The notes beneath the pieces are model-generated. The model was given only the letters and a program-made list of their open reading frames with translations. It searched no databases and was not told where the DNA came from. Shown piece after piece: positions 43,878 to 52,902 of a DNA stretch of 64,000 bases. The stretch is from Actinomyces procaprae (GTDB lineage Bacteria > Actinomycetota > Actinomycetes > Actinomycetales > Actinomycetaceae). The translations under genes and the position numbers were made by a program. Each line of letters begins with the position of its first letter. The stretch's first letter is position 1. Location of the stretch: the NCBI RefSeq assembly GCF_004798665.1, contig NZ_CP039292.1:3286001-3350000 (forward strand). Direction: 5' to 3'.

Positions 43878-44782
43878 CTACCGGCTGGTGTGGCGGGTGT
43901 CGTCGATCACCAGGAGCGTGCCCGGCTCGAGCTCGGCCTTGGAGTCCCGCCGGTCATGCTCCCACGCCTCGCGGGCCGCCCTGGCGTAGCAGGTCACCTC
44001 GCGGGCCTCATACCAGCCGTCCATATCCTCAGACCATGCTTGCGAGCGCGGGTAGCCGCACCCGCACGGGCACAGCCCATCACGGTGCAGCCGGTACGCG
44101 ACCGCCAGCAGCCGGTCGTCCTCGGTCCACTCATCGTGCGCCCACACCAGGCCCGTGGGCGGTAGCCCCCAGTCCTGGGCGGCACGGATCGACTGGATTA
44201 GCCACGCCGACGTGGGGCGGTCGAGGACGCGGGCGAGAAAGGGGCCGGCACGCTCGGGGCAGACTCATTGCAGGTGCGGACGGCGGCGGCAATCTTCGCG
44301 ACCTGCTGCGGCGTCACCTCCGCCAGCCGGGCAACCATGGCAGCATCCATGCCCGCCGGGGCCACGATATGCGCGGCAATGAACCCGATGGTCTGCTCCT
44401 CGGTCACCTCGGCGCCGTCGGTGATACCCAGGGACTCGCGGAGCATCCGCCGCGTATGCTCACTGGACGCCTCCACCACGACGTCGAGGGCCGACTGTGC
44501 GAGCTGCTCGCGGATCTGCCGCATGTCCGCCACGAGGCGGGCCGCGCCGGCAGTGTCCTCCGCCGCGCGGGCGACCGTGAGCCGCTCCGCCAGCACGTCG
44601 AGGTCGGCCAGCAGGTCGGGACGGCCGTAGATGGTGGTGGCCCGCCGCTGAGGACGCGCCCCCGCGATCCACGCCTCCAGGTTGAAGCCTTCGGGTGTGA
44701 GCGCGGCGGGGTCGGTCACGTCGCGGGACAGGCCGTCGTCGGCGGGCACGGTGTCGCCGAGGCTCATCTCAACGTCGGTCAT
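43878..44782 (-). CDS. Tail assembly chaperone, -1 frameshift fusion (gpGT-type)
   Basis: The upstream frame (44198-44782, 194 residues) is an alpha-helical gpG-type chaperone; the downstream frame continues to 43878 with LARVLDRPTSAWLIQ, GLVWAHDEWTEDDRL and CGYPRSQAWSED. The frames join at slippery heptamer CCCTTTC (44237-44243 on minus), which fits X XXY YYZ with zero-frame CCT TTC and gives a fusion of about 300 residues. In lambda and most siphoviruses this fusion recruits tail protein to the tape measure. Confidence 0.92.
44198..44782 (-). CDS. Tail assembly chaperone, unshifted form (gpG-type)
   Basis: The 194-residue form ends at a stop just after the slippery site. It is highly helical (LVADMRQIREQLAQ, LRESLGITDGAE), matching tail chaperones that coat the tape measure. 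It follows the major tail gene and precedes the tape measure, the standard order. Confidence 0.85.
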   Translation of the reverse strand: MTDVEMSLGDTVPADDGLSRDVTDPAALTPEGFNLEAWIAGARPQRRATTIYGRPDLLADLDVLAERLTVARAAEDTAGAARLVADMRQIREQLAQSALDVVVEASSEHTRRMLRESLGITDGAEVTEEQTIGFIAAHIVAPAGMDAAMVARLAEVTPQQVAKIAAAVRTCNESAPSVPAPFSPASSTAPRRRG

Positions 44783-44832
44783 GGGGATAGTCCTTCCTCA
44801 AAGTTGGTGCGGGGTGCGGTCCTATTTGGTGG

Positions 44833-44884
44833 GTGTCGGGCCGGCGGGGGGACCATCCCCGCGAGTGCCCCACCGGCCCGACAC
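44833..44884 (-). terminator. Terminator after the major tail gene
   Basis: A perfect 12-bp stem (GTGTCGGGCCGG with CCGGCCCGACAC) lies 22 bp after the major tail stop and ends about 50 bp before the chaperone start. It would reduce downstream transcription, which fits the need for many more major tail copies than chaperone copies. Confidence 0.8.
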
Positions 44885-44905
44885 GACTAGGTGCGCGCGC
44901 CCAGG

Positions 44906-45412
44906 TCAGGCGGCGACGACAGCGGTCTCCTCGGCGTCCAGCACCGACACCGGCACCACGCGCTTGATGTAGCCGGTGGTCCGGTCGCTGGGCTTCTGCG
45001 GCGTGCCTGTGTTGCACTCGTACACCGCCACCTCCTGGCCGGCGGCAAACTCTGCGTCGTAGGCGGGGCCCTCGCGCTCCACGAGCCACAGGTGCGTGCC
45101 CTTCACTTTGAGTAGATCCCAGGCCACATCGTTGTCCGTGTCGGCCTTGCCGTCGCCGTCGAGGTACCGGAACGGTGTCAGCGAGCCGGACCAGGATGAG
45201 GGGCCGAAGTCCTGAGAGGCGCCGCGCTTGCACAGCTCCTGCTCGTCGATCGTGGAGTCGGCGTCGGCCCCCAGCTGGTAGTCGGACTTGTTGATGCGGC
45301 ACTCCAGGCGGGTGCCGGCCTTCAGCTCGGCCACGGTCGGGGCGGACATGTTCGCGGGCGCGGTAGTGAGTGCGACGAGCGCGATGCGGCCGTCAGCAAG
45401 TGTCTTAGGCAT
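44906..45412 (-). CDS. Major tail protein
   Basis: The 168-residue protein lies between the connector genes and the tail chaperone, with a strong terminator behind it. It contains RLECRINKSDYQLG, FGPSSWSGSLTPFRYLDGDG and VWLVEREGPAYD-like beta strands, as in actinophage major tail tube proteins. ATG at 45412 has GGGAGAC upstream. It forms the tail tube as many copies. Confidence comes mainly from position and size. Confidence 0.8.
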   Translation of the reverse strand: MPKTLADGRIALVALTTAPANMSAPTVAELKAGTRLECRINKSDYQLGADADSTIDEQELCKRGASQDFGPSSWSGSLTPFRYLDGDGKADTDNDVAWDLLKVKGTHLWLVEREGPAYDAEFAAGQEVAVYECNTGTPQKPSDRTTGYIKRVVPVSVLDAEETAVVAA

Positions 45413-45447
45413 GATGTGTGTCTCCCTAGATAGGTGTTGGTGGTGGG

Positions 45448-45639
45448 TCAGTCGTCGTCGCCGTCGATGTCGGCGTCGTCGTCGGTGTCGGTGTCTGCGC
45501 CGCAGCAGTCCGCCACCGGATGCTGCGGACGCGTGGTGGTCCACCCGGCGCCCAGTACCGGATGCTCCAGCCAGTGCGCCGGGATCCGGTCATGGCGGCC
45601 GGTGTCAGTGCGCCACGCGTCGACCAGGCCAGTGGTCAT
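45448..45639 (-). CDS. Small acidic phage protein
   Basis: This 63-residue protein starts at an ATG after AGGAGGACAC and overlaps the stop of the upstream gene (ATGA). The C-terminus is a run of Asp (DTDTDDDADIDGDDD). No function known; small acidic proteins at this position occur in actinophages. Confidence 0.6.
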   Translation of the reverse strand: MTTGLVDAWRTDTGRHDRIPAHWLEHPVLGAGWTTTRPQHPVADCCGADTDTDDDADIDGDDD

Positions 45640-46076
45640 GTGTCCTCCTGTAGTGGTGTGGATGCGAGCCGCCACGAGTCGACGGCGTAGGCGGGCGGCA
45701 TGCGCGTATCCGCCCGGGTCACCTCCCGGTCCACGGTCACCGGCACACTGCCAGTCAGGCGCAAGGGGAAGCATCTGCGTCCGGGCACCTGCAGCTCGGC
45801 GCCGTTCAACGTCTCCCGGACGTCCGCGAGGTCGCGCAGGCAGTTCAGCGGCGTGGAGGAGACGACGGTGACCTGTAGGGTCTCGTCCAGCTCCACCTGC
45901 CGCTGTGCGACGTCGACGTCTACCGGCCGCCCGGGGCTGGCCTGGAGCATCACGTACGGCAGGGGCGGCTCCCGCTCCTGCACGTCACCGATGTGCACGC
46001 GGCACCCGGCCGCTTGCAGGATCTGCTCGACGGCGACGATGTGGTCTGCCATGACGGGCAGCGGTGGTGTCACCAT
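45636..46076 (-). CDS. Phage tail terminator-like protein
   Basis: The 146-residue protein lies between the gp10-like connector and the major tail gene, the usual place of the tail terminator. It begins MVTPPLPVMADHIVAVEQIL and shows beta strands in the middle (VTVVSSTPLNCLRDLADV). The family was not firmly recognised; by position it closes the tail tube at the head side. Confidence 0.65.
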   Translation of the reverse strand: MVTPPLPVMADHIVAVEQILQAAGCRVHIGDVQEREPPLPYVMLQASPGRPVDVDVAQRQVELDETLQVTVVSSTPLNCLRDLADVRETLNGAELQVPGRRCFPLRLTGSVPVTVDREVTRADTRMPPAYAVDSWRLASTPLQEDT

Positions 46077-46456
46077 GTGAGTGCTCCTGCCAGCTCGGCG
46101 AGATGCTGTGCGAATCCGTCTGCCTCGGCCTCTAGGGCTCGGGCGGGGTCGGGGACCGTGCCGCCACCCCGGGATGTGCCCCAGATGGCGACGTTCGCCA
46201 AGGCACCGGCGGGTTTCGTCGGCCCGATCTCCGCTGAGATCTGGTCCGTCGATGTCTCCAGGTCGTAGGACACCGTGTTGGCGACGTACCGGAAGCCCGC
46301 GTTCCCGGATGCCCGGAAATCCGCCTGAATCTGCTTCTTGATGTTCAACGCGCCCTTGGACACCACGGGGATGATGTGGCGGGCTAGCCTGCCGTCGACG
46401 GCGCGCATGTCCGCCGCCAGCACCCGCAGCTCCGAGGTGTCAATCGCGACTGCCAC
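46070..46456 (-). CDS. HK97 gp10-like head-tail connector
   Basis: The 128-residue protein has the gp10 fold hints: N-terminal helix SELRVLAADMRAVDG, the conserved NIKKQIQADFR and a beta-rich rest ending with YDLETSTDQISAEIGPT. HK97-like gp10 proteins form part of the neck. It overlaps the next gene by 7 bases. Confidence 0.75.
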   Translation of the reverse strand: MAVAIDTSELRVLAADMRAVDGRLARHIIPVVSKGALNIKKQIQADFRASGNAGFRYVANTVSYDLETSTDQISAEIGPTKPAGALANVAIWGTSRGGGTVPDPARALEAEADGFAQHLAELAGALTW

Positions 46457-46469
46457 AGCCGCCCCCTCC

Positions 46470-46841
46470 TCACTCGGTGATGATGTCGACGGGCACCCGC
46501 TGCGCCGTCAGATGAGTTTTCGCCAGCTCGCCCGTGACCCGGAACGGGCGCGGGTAACTGTCGACTACGGCGATGTCGCCGGAGGTCAGCGCGGGCGCCG
46601 ACACGGGCACGTGCAGGTGGAAGCGCTGCACCACGTAGGTGTGGCCCGCACCCTCCGGCGTCGTCTCGTACGCCTCGTAGGTCTGGACCTTGCACGGCCC
46701 CGTGTAGACCGTGGTCTCAGGCCATGACTCCCGACCCGTCGCGTCACGCACAGGCCGGGCAGCACGACGCGTCACCGTGCAGTGGTCCGTCATCAGCCGC
46801 TCGGCACGCCGACGACGGCGACCAGTCATCGGCGACCTCAT
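46470..46841 (-). CDS. Phage head-tail joining protein
   Basis: The 123-residue protein has beta strands GDIAVVDSYPRPFRVTGE and a CTVTRRAARPVRD segment seen in actinophage head-tail stopper proteins. It overlaps the upstream gene as ATGA. The role as stopper/joining protein is assigned by order and motif. Confidence 0.65.
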   Translation of the reverse strand: MRSPMTGRRRRRAERLMTDHCTVTRRAARPVRDATGRESWPETTVYTGPCKVQTYEAYETTPEGAGHTYVVQRFHLHVPVSAPALTSGDIAVVDSYPRPFRVTGELAKTHLTAQRVPVDIITE

Positions 46842-47287
46842 GACCGGCCACCCCCATACAGGAGCGCGTCAGCCACCGGATCAATCGGCACCGCCGGATA
46901 CACCGGCCGGGTAGTGCCGATGACCCCGATGCCCTTCGTCGGCGTCGCCGCGAACGCCGACAGCGCCCGCTTCTCGCTGGCAGTGAGGAACAGTCCGGCC
47001 TCATCAACCGGCCTGCCGCCCGCCCGCCAATCGTCCACGGACTCGTACTGCCACGACTCAGGGTTGGAGAAGGCGCGCGCGGCACAGGCGAGCACAACAT
47101 GCTGCACCCGCGCCGGCACGCGCCCCAGCTCCCACCTGGTCTCATCCTGGCCGGTCTCGTCCAGGACAAGGCCGGTGGCGGCGGCAAGCGCCCAGCCCGC
47201 CCGCACCATCTCGGTGCCATCGTCGATGGACTCGCCGAGCCACCCGGCCAGATCCTCCACGGTCGCCAGCTTGTACTGGTCGCTCAC
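46838..47287 (-). CDS. Phage head-tail adaptor (gp6-like)
   Basis: The 149-residue protein has YKLATVEDLAGWLGE and VQHVVLACAARAFSNPES, helical features of gp6-type connector proteins that bind the portal. It follows the capsid gene and precedes the joining protein. ATGA overlap on its downstream end. Confidence 0.7.
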   Translation of the reverse strand: MSDQYKLATVEDLAGWLGESIDDGTEMVRAGWALAAATGLVLDETGQDETRWELGRVPARVQHVVLACAARAFSNPESWQYESVDDWRAGGRPVDEAGLFLTASEKRALSAFAATPTKGIGVIGTTRPVYPAVPIDPVADALLYGGGRS

Positions 47288-47308
47288 CGCCGCTCACCCC
47301 CTGCCGTG

Positions 47309-48244
47309 TCAGTCGCCGGCGGCGAGGCCGCAGGACACAGCCCGCTTCGCGTCCAGGGTGGCCGCACCGAAGAACGTGTCCACGATGGACTGGTCCTCCA
47401 GCTGAAGCGGGTTGTAGTGCATGATGTGCCGCAGGGAGAAGCCGTCCTTGGCGACGGTGGCACCATAGGCGGCACCCTCCGGCTTGCGGGACGGCCGGGT
47501 CACGAACGCGAACGCGTCACGGTTGTAAGCAATCGCGAAGTCCTCCGGCAGAGCGGCCTCCTCCACGATGGTGAAGCCGTAGATGGTGCCGATGGTTGCC
47601 TGCCGCAGAGTCTCCGTGGTGCCCGCGGAGTGTGCCTGCACCAGGGTCTCGTTGGTGAGCAGGAGGGCGGCGATGGCGGAGCCGACGGCGAGCGTGCGGC
47701 CCTGCGTGGGCACCTTCCGGTCGTTGAGCACCTTGCGCAGGCGGGCGATCACCTTCAGGGCGTCGGTGCCGTCGGCGGCGAACTTCAACGCGGTGCCGGC
47801 GTTGTAGGTCACGTCCGCGCCGGTGCCGGAGGCGGTGGGTGCCTTGATGGCGCGCATCTCCTCCAGGAGCGGGTCCGCCAGCTGATCCACGACGGACTCT
47901 GCCTGTGGGATCAGAACCTCCTGCTCCAGGCTGGACAGGGTGAAGGTCGCCCAGTCGTCGGGGAGGCGGACGGCGTTGTAGATCTGGTTCTCCAGCTTGA
48001 CGGGGATCCAGGTCTGGGTGAGGTCGTTGAAGGTGATCTCGTCTCGGGCCTGCCGGTTGGTGGGCGTGTAGATGTTGGCGGTGCCGGCAGAGATGGGGCC
48101 CTTGACGTTGACGGTCTGGCCTCGGCCGGCGACGAACTCGCCCGCGAAGTCCATGCGGACGGTGCGGGGCAGGTTCGTCAGGTAGCGGAGGGCCGCGAGC
48201 GTGGAGGACGCGGCCTGCTCGGGGGTGTAAAGGGTGTGAGCCAT
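47309..48244 (-). CDS. Major capsid protein
   Basis: The 311-residue protein lies directly downstream of the scaffold and upstream of the connectors. It begins MAHTLYTPEQAASSTLAALRY, a pattern typical of the P22-like/HK97-fold coat proteins of actinobacterial siphoviruses. It should assemble the head. The capsid fold was inferred from position and conserved pattern. Confidence 0.85.
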   Translation of the reverse strand: MAHTLYTPEQAASSTLAALRYLTNLPRTVRMDFAGEFVAGRGQTVNVKGPISAGTANIYTPTNRQARDEITFNDLTQTWIPVKLENQIYNAVRLPDDWATFTLSSLEQEVLIPQAESVVDQLADPLLEEMRAIKAPTASGTGADVTYNAGTALKFAADGTDALKVIARLRKVLNDRKVPTQGRTLAVGSAIAALLLTNETLVQAHSAGTTETLRQATIGTIYGFTIVEEAALPEDFAIAYNRDAFAFVTRPSRKPEGAAYGATVAKDGFSLRHIMHYNPLQLEDQSIVDTFFGAATLDAKRAVSCGLAAGD

Positions 48245-48262
48245 TGTGGGCTGCTCCTTCGG

Positions 48263-48844
48263 TTAGTTGCGGTTGGCGAACATGCGCTTGGCGGCCTCGT
48301 CGCTGGTTTCGGTGCGCTCCACCTGCTGGCGTGGTGCGGCACCGTCACCGGTGCGGGGCTTCTGGGACGGCGGGGTGCGGGGCGCGAACATTTCGAGGAG
48401 CTCCTGCGCGTCCTGGCGCATCTCCTCGGCGGTGTCGCCCTGTAGGCGGGCGGCTAGCCGCGGGTCGAGCCCGTACTCGGCGGCGACCTCTAGCCGGTGC
48501 ACCTTGCGGGCCAGCTCGTCGCGCTCTCGGGTGAGGTCGTCGACGGTGGCCGCCTTCTGCTCGGCTGCCTTGGCCCGTGCCCGTTGGGCCTTGGCTTCGG
48601 CGTTTGCCTTGCGGATCTTGGCGAGGGCGCGTGCGTGGTCCCACTCCTCCGGGGAGTCGGCCTCCTTACTGTTCTCACCGTCGCCGTTGTCCTCGCCGCC
48701 GTCACCGTCGGCGTCGGTGTCGGGGTTGGCGGTGTCGGCCGTGGTGGCGGCCGCGTCCGCGTCGCCCGCGGTGTCAGCGCCGCCGCCCTCAGTGCCGGGG
48801 TCGACGGCGTACCGGAGCAGGTGACGCATAGTGCTGTTGCGCAT
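48263..48844 (-). CDS. Scaffold protein
   Basis: The 193-residue protein starts at an ATG after AGGAGGGCC. It is acidic at the N-terminus (GDGGEDNGDGENSKEADS) and helical/coiled in the middle (ARALAKIRKANAEAKAQRARAKAAEQ), with an Arg-rich end, as scaffold proteins are. It lies just upstream of the capsid gene. It should guide head assembly and be absent from the mature virion. Confidence 0.8.
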   Translation of the reverse strand: MRNSTMRHLLRYAVDPGTEGGGADTAGDADAAATTADTANPDTDADGDGGEDNGDGENSKEADSPEEWDHARALAKIRKANAEAKAQRARAKAAEQKAATVDDLTRERDELARKVHRLEVAAEYGLDPRLAARLQGDTAEEMRQDAQELLEMFAPRTPPSQKPRTGDGAAPRQQVERTETSDEAAKRMFANRN

Positions 48845-48904
48845 GATGGTTGGCCCTCCTGGGGGTCTGGTGGTGTGGTGCACCCACCGGGGGTGCGGTC
48901 CTGC

Positions 48905-48927
48905 CCCGACCACACGGTGCGGTCGGG
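48905..48927 (-). terminator. Hairpin between MuF and scaffold genes
   Basis: CCCGACC pairs with GGTCGGG over a 9-base loop, 11 bp after the MuF stop. It is weaker than the one after the tail gene and could lower MuF-to-capsid read-through. Confidence 0.45.
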
Positions 48928-48937
48928 AAGTCTTGTG

Positions 48938-49756
48938 CTAGTCGCGGGGGTAAACGCCGTCGTGGAACAGGTCCGGGTGCATGCGCCGCATCCGCGCCAG
49001 TACCGTGTCCCTGCTCCGGCCGGCCTTACGGACGGGGGCGACCCTCGGCTGCCCCGCGTCGGAGGCTTCTTCGGCGGCGTCGAAGTAGGCGTTGATCCAC
49101 GCCACCTCACGCTCGGTGGCGTACTCGGCAACCCACTCGTCGGGGGTCTCCCAGCACTCCTCCGCCGTGCACCCGCACTGCGAGTGCGCCTCGAAGTCCA
49201 CCGTGTCCTCGGCGTAGACGGGGCCCCTGCCAGCGAGCATTGCGCAGAAGGCGCACGGGGTGCCGTCGGTGACCCGCCGCCAACGTGCCCCGTTCGCGCG
49301 CGCCGTCATAGTGACCATGCCACGGCCGGCGTCCATGATGAGGCCACGGGCGGCCATGGACACGCGCGTGCGCGCATACGCGTACGCGGTGGCGTCATCC
49401 AGGCCCCGCAGCTTCGCCGTCTTGTAGGCGACGGGGCCGTGGACGGTGAGAGTCTCGGCGACGTCGGCGGTCGCGAGCGTCGGGGACACCACCTCAATTC
49501 CCCGGTGCCCCTCGGCGGCGGCTTGACGGGCCAGGTAGCGGCCAGTCATGGCCCGCTCAGCCTCGGCTCCGGCGAGCACGTCACCCGTAGCCCGCGCGAT
49601 GAACTGGGAGCGCCCGTAGTCGATGTCGTCAGGCCGCATGTACCAGCCGAAATGCCGGTTGACGCGGCGGCGGATCACCTCGGCGCGCGCGTTAGCGCCC
49701 CGCCGGTAGGCGTCCGTGAGCCGCCGACCGTCAGGCGTCCGGGACACCAGCAGCAT
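48938..49756 (-). CDS. MuF-like head maturation protein
   Basis: This 272-residue protein has the minor-head signature with paired cysteines (TPCAFCAMLAGRGPVY, then HSQCGC), as in actinophage MuF proteins. It overlaps the end of the portal gene. MuF proteins help capsid maturation and are packaged in small numbers. The C-terminus is charged and unremarkable; no toxin domain is fused. Confidence 0.85.
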   Translation of the reverse strand: MLLVSRTPDGRRLTDAYRRGANARAEVIRRRVNRHFGWYMRPDDIDYGRSQFIARATGDVLAGAEAERAMTGRYLARQAAAEGHRGIEVVSPTLATADVAETLTVHGPVAYKTAKLRGLDDATAYAYARTRVSMAARGLIMDAGRGMVTMTARANGARWRRVTDGTPCAFCAMLAGRGPVYAEDTVDFEAHSQCGCTAEECWETPDEWVAEYATEREVAWINAYFDAAEEASDAGQPRVAPVRKAGRSRDTVLARMRRMHPDLFHDGVYPRD

Positions 49757-51107
49757 CCTGTGCGGTCAGGTGGGCGGCCAGCAGGGCGTCCATGTCCGGG
49801 TGCTCGTCGGCGTACCGCCGCCACATGTCGGCCTGCGTCGGGGAGACGCCGGGGATCATGTCCCACAGCAGCTCGGCGGGCACGCCCAGCTGGGAGGCGA
49901 TCTTCCCCAGGGCGTCGGCGGCCTGCGACAGGGAGCGGGCCTCCGTGTCCTGCCAGTTCACGTGCAGCCCGAAGTCGGCGGCGTCATCCGTCCGCCCCTC
50001 AATGTGGGAGGCGAGGCGCAGCAGGCGGGCGTGAGACTGCCCCAGGGCACGCTGGAACGACTGGACCTTGAGCCGCTCGGTGGAGCGGGCCTCAGCGATG
50101 GCGTCGGCGGACAGGTTCACCAGCTGGGCGCCGGACAGGGACCACACGGGCTTCTGGGCGACGGCGGCGAGCGTGTTCAGGTCTTCCTGCTCGGCCCGCA
50201 GCAGCCCGTCCAATGACGTTTCGGCGAGGGTGCCAAACGTTACGCCCTCGCCGCCGGTGAGCAGGTCCGGGTTGGACAGGGCCGCCTTCTGCCGGTTGTC
50301 CTCCTCCGTGCTGCCCGGCTCCGGCAGGCCGGTCGCATACCGCACCTTCCAGGAGTTGTAGTGCTGGGCCATGAGCCGGTCATGCGTGCTCTTCTGGTGG
50401 CGCTCGGCCACCACCTTGAAGCGGGCGGGCTCACCGACACTCACGCCGTCAATGTCAGCGGACGGGGCGTACCGGATGACCGGGCACACGCCCAGGCCGT
50501 GACGACGGGCCTCGATGTATTCGAGCCGCCCGGACTCGTCCTCCGCCAGGAAATGCGTGGCGTCCTCGTCGATCAGCCGGAACGCGCGCCCATGCGGCTG
50601 AGGAATCGTCCGCAGCGCGTAGAGGGGCCACTCGTCCTCCGCTACATCCCCCCACACCACGTGCAGGTGCTTGGGACTGTAGGCGGACAGGACGGCGGCG
50701 GTCCCCTCCACGGTCGGCGCTGTGCCCGGCAGGGCCAGGATGTACGCCTGCCCGTAGGTCAGGGCCGCACTGTAGAGGGCCCCCTGCCGGGAGGGGAGGC
50801 CGTTGCGCTCCCACGGCGCCCACATGGCCGCCGTGTCCCGCCCGCTATCGGATGACACGCCGTCGGCGATCATCTGCTGGGCGGTCTCCTCCACGATGAG
50901 CCGCAGCAGCGGAGTGCCGGACAGGCGCCGCAGCTGGGCCGCCTCACGCTTCCGGTCACCAGCCGGGGCTGCAGCACGCAGCTGCTCCCACACCGACTCC
51001 GTGTCGGCGCGCATCAGCGCGTCAATGTCGTCGCACCGGCCGCGGGCGGTCCTCGCCTGCTCGTCGAGCCGGTCACGGATCAGCGCAGTCACATTCGCCG
51101 GCCGCAT
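49731..51107 (-). CDS. Portal protein
   Basis: The 458-residue protein follows the terminase and precedes the MuF gene, the standard portal position. It has portal-type features: AQQMIADGV early, NGLPSRQGALYSAALTYGQAYILAL, VWSLSGAQLVNLSADAIAEARS and a helical C-terminus. It forms the dodecameric DNA entry ring. ATG at 51107 has AAGGGGGG upstream; an open frame of 19 codons precedes it. Confidence 0.88.
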   Translation of the reverse strand: MRPANVTALIRDRLDEQARTARGRCDDIDALMRADTESVWEQLRAAAPAGDRKREAAQLRRLSGTPLLRLIVEETAQQMIADGVSSDSGRDTAAMWAPWERNGLPSRQGALYSAALTYGQAYILALPGTAPTVEGTAAVLSAYSPKHLHVVWGDVAEDEWPLYALRTIPQPHGRAFRLIDEDATHFLAEDESGRLEYIEARRHGLGVCPVIRYAPSADIDGVSVGEPARFKVVAERHQKSTHDRLMAQHYNSWKVRYATGLPEPGSTEEDNRQKAALSNPDLLTGGEGVTFGTLAETSLDGLLRAEQEDLNTLAAVAQKPVWSLSGAQLVNLSADAIAEARSTERLKVQSFQRALGQSHARLLRLASHIEGRTDDAADFGLHVNWQDTEARSLSQAADALGKIASQLGVPAELLWDMIPGVSPTQADMWRRYADEHPDMDALLAAHLTAQDAAGVPDA

Positions 51108-51129
51108 AGCCCCACCCCCCTTTTCGTCT

Positions 51130-52902
51130 TTACCAGATGCCTCTACCGCCACGACGGCGGCCACTATTCACGTACGTTCTCCGGGCGAGCCGGGCACCGA
51201 CCATCGCCACCGCAAGGTCCACCTTCCGGCGCGATTCCCGGTGATTCTTCCCAATGCTCATGCCCCACTTCGTCGGCATGCGGCGCGCGTTCAGCACGTG
51301 AGTCCGTAGCCGGATGTCGCCGTCATGCACCAGCTCCAGGGAGCCGACCTCCGCCGTCGTCCGCCCAACCTGCTGCACGAAAGCCTCGGCATGCTGGGGG
51401 TCGGACATGTCCCACATGACCGAGTGGCCGCCCTTGCGCTTGCCGTCAGCCCACAGGCGCAGACGCCGCCCATAGTCACGATGCCACCCGTCAATGATTG
51501 AGTCCCAGAACAGGGCCATGGTCTCGTCGTCGCGAGTGTGCGACGGGTCCGCCCACAAGGCGACCACGTTGTGCGTGTCCAGCAGACCCCGCACCGTCTC
51601 ATCGATCCGGTCACGCGGCGCAACCCACCCGTTCGCGCGAGCCTCCGGCGGCCGCTGCCACATCCCCAGCGTAAACACGGCCCCGTCCAGGATGCGGCAA
51701 CCCATGAGCGCGGTCGCATCATCGCTTTTGCCGCCGTCGAAGAACACGGCCAGCTCGTCGCCAGGATCCAACACCAGCTCGGTGTCGGCGCACCGGTCCC
51801 ACTCGCGGCGGTTAAACCACGCGTCCTCCTCAGCCGCCACCTGATTGAACCACTTACGCCGACTCTCCGACGGCGGATTCCTCGGGTCCAGCACCGACTT
51901 CAGAATGCGATCTTCGTCAAGCCACACGGCGTCACCACGGACCGCCCGCACAACCTCGGGTACCGCCTCAGCAGTCAGCGGCGCACTCTCCGGCGCCTCC
52001 AGGCTGTCATACAGCAGCCCGAAGTCGGCGTGCGTGGCGTGCGGCCCCTGCGTCTTCTCCCAGCCCTCACGCGTCCGCTGAGCCACACTGTCCCGCCCGT
52101 CCACGTAGGCGTTGCAGATGTCGAGGATGCGGGCCTGCCGCTCACGCGTCGACTTCGCGACGTTACCGTCGACCGCGCCCGCCATCGCGTGACCGTTATT
52201 CGACGCCACCCAGTTCTGAGTCTCATTCCTGAGCACAAACGTGGGACGGCCGCCCTCCACGGTCAGCGGGTTAGACGTCACCGCCTGAATCTGGCGAGTG
52301 TCATCCATCGCCCACACATTCGCCTTCCCGACCTGCACCCCGTACCAGGAGCGGCACTCCGGCGAGAACAAGGACGGGAACAGCTTCATCGTGTTGGCGG
52401 TCTGCTCCTGGGCGACAGCGAGGATCTGCACCCACGCGTCTGGCTCCGCCCGCCCAGTGACCTCACCGGACGGGTGCAGCTCGGGCACGGACGGGCCAAT
52501 CATGCCGACCGCGCTCATCGTCGCCGCCAGCGGATCCTTCCCCCACCCCTTCAACCTCTGTAGCACGGCGTTCGGTGTGAGGAACCGGCCCGCGTCGTCG
52601 ACGGCGTAGAACCACAGGATGAACCGGGCCTGCTCCATCGTGTACGTCCACGGGCCGCCGCCAGCCGCGTTCAGCCAGAACCCGGCCCAGGAGAGCACCT
52701 GCCAGCCGATCGTCCGCTCCGGCAGCAGCCAGCCGCGCCCCGGCTCCCAGTCCCACACGGGACCAATCCGGTTCGGCGCCCACGCCAGCCCCTCGGGCGG
52801 CACCGTGCGCGCCAGCTGGCCCCGATACCAGGCCTCAATCTCCGCGTACTCGGCAGCGTGATCGTGCAGCAGTGCCGGCTTCGCGCTACGCGGCCGCGCC
52901 AT
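51130..52902 (-). CDS. Terminase large subunit
   Basis: The 590-residue protein has an ATPase half with the actinophage Walker A form LKGWGKDPLAAT near residues 116-127, and a nuclease half with FFDGGKSDDATALMG and ALWADPSHTRDDET (metal-binding acidic residues). It packages DNA into the head and cuts the concatemer. ATG at 52902 is within the small-subunit gene, with a 17-base overlap. The start is preceded by a purine-rich GGTGGGC. Confidence 0.92.
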   Translation of the reverse strand: MARPRSAKPALLHDHAAEYAEIEAWYRGQLARTVPPEGLAWAPNRIGPVWDWEPGRGWLLPERTIGWQVLSWAGFWLNAAGGGPWTYTMEQARFILWFYAVDDAGRFLTPNAVLQRLKGWGKDPLAATMSAVGMIGPSVPELHPSGEVTGRAEPDAWVQILAVAQEQTANTMKLFPSLFSPECRSWYGVQVGKANVWAMDDTRQIQAVTSNPLTVEGGRPTFVLRNETQNWVASNNGHAMAGAVDGNVAKSTRERQARILDICNAYVDGRDSVAQRTREGWEKTQGPHATHADFGLLYDSLEAPESAPLTAEAVPEVVRAVRGDAVWLDEDRILKSVLDPRNPPSESRRKWFNQVAAEEDAWFNRREWDRCADTELVLDPGDELAVFFDGGKSDDATALMGCRILDGAVFTLGMWQRPPEARANGWVAPRDRIDETVRGLLDTHNVVALWADPSHTRDDETMALFWDSIIDGWHRDYGRRLRLWADGKRKGGHSVMWDMSDPQHAEAFVQQVGRTTAEVGSLELVHDGDIRLRTHVLNARRMPTKWGMSIGKNHRESRRKVDLAVAMVGARLARRTYVNSGRRRGGRGIW

